Source: Acidobacteriota bacterium (GTDB lineage Bacteria; Acidobacteriota; Blastocatellia; Pyrinomonadales; Pyrinomonadaceae). From it: 8,363 nt of DNA. The stretch lies in the NCBI GenBank assembly GCA_003222935.1, contig QHXL01000351.1, positions 2,284 through 10,646 of the forward strand, written 5' to 3'. Within the stretch, counting starts at the first letter, position 1. Each line of letters starts with the position of its first letter. Both the position numbers and the translations under genes were made by a program. The notes beneath the pieces were generated by a model. It did no database searches and was not told the origin of the DNA. It was given only the letters and a program-made list of their open reading frames with translations. This document shows, piece after piece, positions 5,602 to 8,363 of this stretch.

Positions 5602-7863
5602 ATGACTTATAGAATTTCGATCCTTCTCTTTCTTACTTTTCTCGTTTTTAGTACTGGTCTGGGTCAGACTTCGAAGCCTTCACCCACCCCCGTAAAACCT
5701 GTAACCGGCCCGGACGATGTTGTGAAAACGTCCACGAACCTGGTGCAGCTCGATGTGGTGGTGGTGGACAAAGAAGGTAAGCCCGTAGCTAATTTGCAGC
5801 CGGATGATTTTGAAATAACCGAAGACAAGGCAAAACAAGCAGTCACCAATTTTTCCTATGTCACGCTGGGCTCCTCGGTCACGATTTCTCAACCAGACGC
5901 TGTCAACACAAAAGTAGCGCCAGCTCCGATAGCGCCCGAACAGGTCCACCGGACTATCGCCCTGGTGGTTGATGATCTTGGGCTTTCGTATGAATCGATT
6001 GCCTCGGTGAAGCAAGCTTTGCGCAAGTTCGTGAACGAGCAAATGGGTTCGCGTGATTTAGTTGCGGTTTTGCGTACGAGCCGGGGGATGGGTTCTCTCC
6101 AACAGTTCACGACGGATAAGACAGAATTACTCGCGGCGGTCGACGGAATTAGTTGGTTTGCATCAGGACGTAGCGGCCTTAGTCCTAACGCGCAGATTGA
6201 TACGCAAACTGGCGAGGAGTTCACGCAGGGGCAGCAGATCATAAACGAAATGGAAGAAGCGCGTGCGGCTCAATACTCGGTCGGCACAATCCAAACGCTA
6301 AGCCGCATCATGCGAGGGTTCGAAGAATTACCCGGACGCAAGTCGGTCATGCTGTTTGCCGAATCATTCAAGCTTTTCTCTTCTCAAGGAAGAAATGTTC
6401 AGCTACTCGACAGCCTGCAGCGTTTGACCGATCAGGCCAACCGTGCTTCGACAGTGATCTACACCATCGATGCCAGTGGAGTGAATCCTCTCGATATGCC
6501 TGCCTCTGACAATGTTGCCGGCTCAACCTATACGTTTGATCCGGCCGTTGTCTGGAGCGGGACGGGTGGTGGACCGTCCACCGTGAGCCGTCCGCGTAAC
6601 CGTACTTCAAACCAGAGCGTTGATGCTCCGGGTTCATTATCGGCGCAGGCCGCTACTGATTCTTCAATGGCCTTCAGGCGGCTTGAAGCTTTAAGCCAAC
6701 AGCGAGAGAACCAGAGCAACGAATCCAAAACGGTGCTTTCATTTCTTGCGGAAGAAACGGGAGGAACTTTTACGCAAAACGCGAACGATCTAAGTCTCGG
6801 CACTCAAAAGATGCTTCAAGAACAGCAGGGTTACTATCTCATCGGCTATCGACCTGCTGACACTTCGATCGATCCGGCAACCGGTCAGAGGCAGGCTCAC
6901 AACATTTCGGTAAAACTAAAGCGATCCGGTCTTCGTTTGCGAACCCGTTCCGGCTACTACGGAATTGCAGAGAAATCGAAACCAACCATGCCGCTTACCC
7001 GGGATCAGCAACTTGCTAAAGCTTTGTTATCTCCATTTATGGCCGGCGGGATCGGTCTTCGCCTCACTCCTATCTGGGGAAATGATCCCGCAGCGGGATC
7101 CCAACTCCGCGTATTGCTGCACGTGCCTACTAAAGATTTGAACTTTTCGGCACAGCCTGATGGTTCACAAGTGGCCGCTATCGATTTTCTCGCGGTGAGT
7201 TATGGTAGTGATCTGCGCGTTGTCGATCAGTTTTCGGATAGTCAAACGATCAACATCACCAAGGACGCTTATCAGCGGATGGTCGATGATGGATTGGTTT
7301 TTATTCTTAATGTCCCGCTCAAGAAAGCCGGACCCGTCCAGGTAAGAGTCGCAGTTCGCGATGCGAAAACGGAACGGATCGGCTCGGCCAATCAGTTCAT
7401 CGACGTTCCGGATCTAACCAAAAACAATCTTGCGCTGTCAGGAATTTATTTGAGTGGCGCTATGCCGGCGCAACCCGGTGAAACGTCGCCGACGGCGGAA
7501 AAGAAGACCGAGAAGCAGGAAGTGTCAGCTGGACCAGCGGTACGTCGTCTACGGCACGGAATGATCCTGAGCTACTCTTACACAATTCATAACGCCCGGT
7601 TAGACGACTCGAAACGACCGCAACTACAAACCCAGATGCGTTTATTCCGCGACGGTAAGGAAGTCTTCACTGGTAAGCCATTAACTTTCAATCCGGGTCA
7701 GCAAGCCGATATGAAGAATCTCGATGCCGGCGGTCGCCTGGTGGTTGGAACGAGTTTGCCGGCGGGACAATATGTACTCCAGGTGACGGTGACGGATACC
7801 CTGGCCAAAGCCAAAAGGTATGCGACTACCGCGCAGTGGATTGACTTTGAAATCGTTAAGTAA
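5602..7863 (+). CDS. Secreted VWFA-related protein, Acidobacteria-type
   Basis: Complete 753-residue protein. AGGGAG (5592-5597) precedes the ATG by 4 nt. A signal peptide (ISILLFLTFLVFSTGLGQ, residues ~5-22) is followed by a Pro/Thr-rich stretch. Next is the family's hallmark entry region TNLVQLDVVVVDKEGKPVANL with DDFEI (~45-72). A von Willebrand A fold spans ~117-295: RTIALVVDDLGLS, QALRKFVNEQ, DLVAVLRT, LPGRKSVMLFAESF and ASTVIYTIDASGV. A low-complexity Gly/Ser/Pro linker (~300-350) leads to FLAEETGGTF, then QGYYLIGYRP and LRTRSGYYG (~380-455), which close the conserved module. A beta-rich C-terminal region follows (~470-753). The metal site is not the canonical DxSxS: the first strand carries D124 D125 with the next Ser at 129. 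This matches the acidobacterial VWFA-related family (TIGR03436), whose function is unknown. An exported binding or scaffolding role is inferred. It heads an operon with the next gene. Confidence 0.92.
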   Translation: MTYRISILLFLTFLVFSTGLGQTSKPSPTPVKPVTGPDDVVKTSTNLVQLDVVVVDKEGKPVANLQPDDFEITEDKAKQAVTNFSYVTLGSSVTISQPDAVNTKVAPAPIAPEQVHRTIALVVDDLGLSYESIASVKQALRKFVNEQMGSRDLVAVLRTSRGMGSLQQFTTDKTELLAAVDGISWFASGRSGLSPNAQIDTQTGEEFTQGQQIINEMEEARAAQYSVGTIQTLSRIMRGFEELPGRKSVMLFAESFKLFSSQGRNVQLLDSLQRLTDQANRASTVIYTIDASGVNPLDMPASDNVAGSTYTFDPAVVWSGTGGGPSTVSRPRNRTSNQSVDAPGSLSAQAATDSSMAFRRLEALSQQRENQSNESKTVLSFLAEETGGTFTQNANDLSLGTQKMLQEQQGYYLIGYRPADTSIDPATGQRQAHNISVKLKRSGLRLRTRSGYYGIAEKSKPTMPLTRDQQLAKALLSPFMAGGIGLRLTPIWGNDPAAGSQLRVLLHVPTKDLNFSAQPDGSQVAAIDFLAVSYGSDLRVVDQFSDSQTINITKDAYQRMVDDGLVFILNVPLKKAGPVQVRVAVRDAKTERIGSANQFIDVPDLTKNNLALSGIYLSGAMPAQPGETSPTAEKKTEKQEVSAGPAVRRLRHGMILSYSYTIHNARLDDSKRPQLQTQMRLFRDGKEVFTGKPLTFNPGQQADMKNLDAGGRLVVGTSLPAGQYVLQVTVTDTLAKAKRYATTAQWIDFEIVK

Positions 7864-7876
7864 TCGGAGATTCGTG

Positions 7877-8363
7877 ATGCGAAGCGCTCGTTCTGGACCA
7901 GCGTGGTTATGTGTTGTTGGGATCATACTGAGTTTGGCTTGTTTGGCATCAGCTCAAACAGGGGAAGTCGTTCATCAGCTTGAAGGTAAGCTTCAAGACA
8001 AGAATGGCATGGTTGCTGGTATGCGAATACGGCTGGTGCGAAGAGACTCGCTCGAACCGGTAGCAGAAAGTTTTAGCCGCCCTGATGGTAGTTTTGTTTT
8101 TACGAGAGTTACCGACGGGGATTATCTGATAGAGACTTTCGAGACGGATGTATATGAGGCGACGAGCACTGAAGCCGTTCTTCGCCCCCGGCCGAGACGC
8201 CCCACCTATCTGAATGTCTATATCGATATCCCCTTCAAAGAGAGTAAATCGACGAAGCCGGGAGTAATTGCCGCCGATGTGGATCTCAACGTTCCCAAGT
8301 CGGCCCAGAAACACTATCGCGCCGGCTCAAAGGCACTTAAAGAAGATGACTTCGTAGTTGCGG
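7877..8363 (+). CDS. Secreted protein with CnaB/carboxypeptidase-regulatory-like domain and start of TPR region (3'-truncated)
   Basis: The ATG at 7877 follows the upstream stop by 13 nt and has CGGAGA (7865-7870) 6 nt before it. A GTG at 7874 is an alternative start. The frame stays open to the window end (162 full codons). Residues ~10-26 form a signal peptide core (WLCVVGIILSLACLASA) with probable cleavage at ASA/QT. The Cys at 21 lacks a good lipobox. Residues ~33-95 look like a CnaB/carboxypeptidase-regulatory beta sandwich: LEGKLQDKNGMVAGMRIRLV, then RPDGSFVFTRVTDGDYLIE. The last visible part, VDLNVPKSAQKHYRAGSKALKEDD (135-158), is the usual entry into TPR repeats in acidobacterial proteins of this type. 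The TPR region beyond is therefore predicted, not seen. Co-transcription with the VWFA-related gene suggests a shared periplasmic or extracellular function. Confidence 0.85.
   Translation, partial: MRSARSGPAWLCVVGIILSLACLASAQTGEVVHQLEGKLQDKNGMVAGMRIRLVRRDSLEPVAESFSRPDGSFVFTRVTDGDYLIETFETDVYEATSTEAVLRPRPRRPTYLNVYIDIPFKESKSTKPGVIAADVDLNVPKSAQKHYRAGSKALKEDDFVVA

Noticed and set aside
5297..5605. Plus-strand ORF of 102 codons and minus-strand ORF 5327-5563 in the divergent intergenic gap
   Set aside because: Neither has a convincing ribosome binding site or recognisable motif; the plus ORF overlaps the start of the VWFA-related gene and both cover the likely promoter region.
7949..8314. Minus-strand ORF of 121 codons at the right end
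   Set aside because: It is antisense to the CnaB-like/TPR gene, whose signal peptide, ribosome binding site and domain motifs are clear.

Overview
The window looks like chromosomal DNA from an acidobacterium, most likely class Blastocatellia (Pyrinomonadales-like). This is inferred from gene families: a VWFA-related protein of the Acidobacteria-specific type, a PD40/TolB-like propeller of the kind attached to acidobacterial sensor kinases and regulators, a CSLREA/beta-helix/Calx-beta/DUF4214 surface protein, and a secreted TPR protein with a CnaB-like domain. GC content appears moderate. No RNA genes or CRISPR arrays were seen.

Layout. (1) Bases 3-1634 (+): C-terminal part of a large protein made of PD40 beta-propeller blades; its N-terminus lies upstream of the window. 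(2) Bases 1635-2232: no intact gene. This gap between two convergent genes holds a degenerate transposon-like element. Three ~42-bp repeats on a 50-bp period face two inverted copies. They flank an inner inverted repeat and a ~230-bp core. The core carries a good extended -10 promoter and a ~50-codon remnant resembling the N-terminus of a REP-associated (RAYT, Y1-type) transposase. (3) Bases 2233-5209 (-): a secreted CSLREA / parallel beta-helix / Calx-beta / DUF4214 protein, split by a frame break near 4300-4306. Helix repeat spacing suggests a lost piece of about 44-53 nt rather than a one-base error. (4) Bases 5210-5601: divergent intergenic region with candidate promoters in both directions. 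(5) Bases 5602-7863 (+): complete secreted VWFA-related protein. (6) Bases 7877-8363 (+): start of a secreted CnaB-like/TPR protein, 13 nt after the previous stop and running off the window.

The last two genes almost certainly form an operon encoding two exported, probably interacting proteins of unknown role. The minus-strand gene encodes a separate large surface or secreted repeat protein. The clearest feature not explained by ordinary genes is the REP/REPIN-like element with its decayed transposase core. I found no convincing evidence of a wholly new defence or metabolic system.
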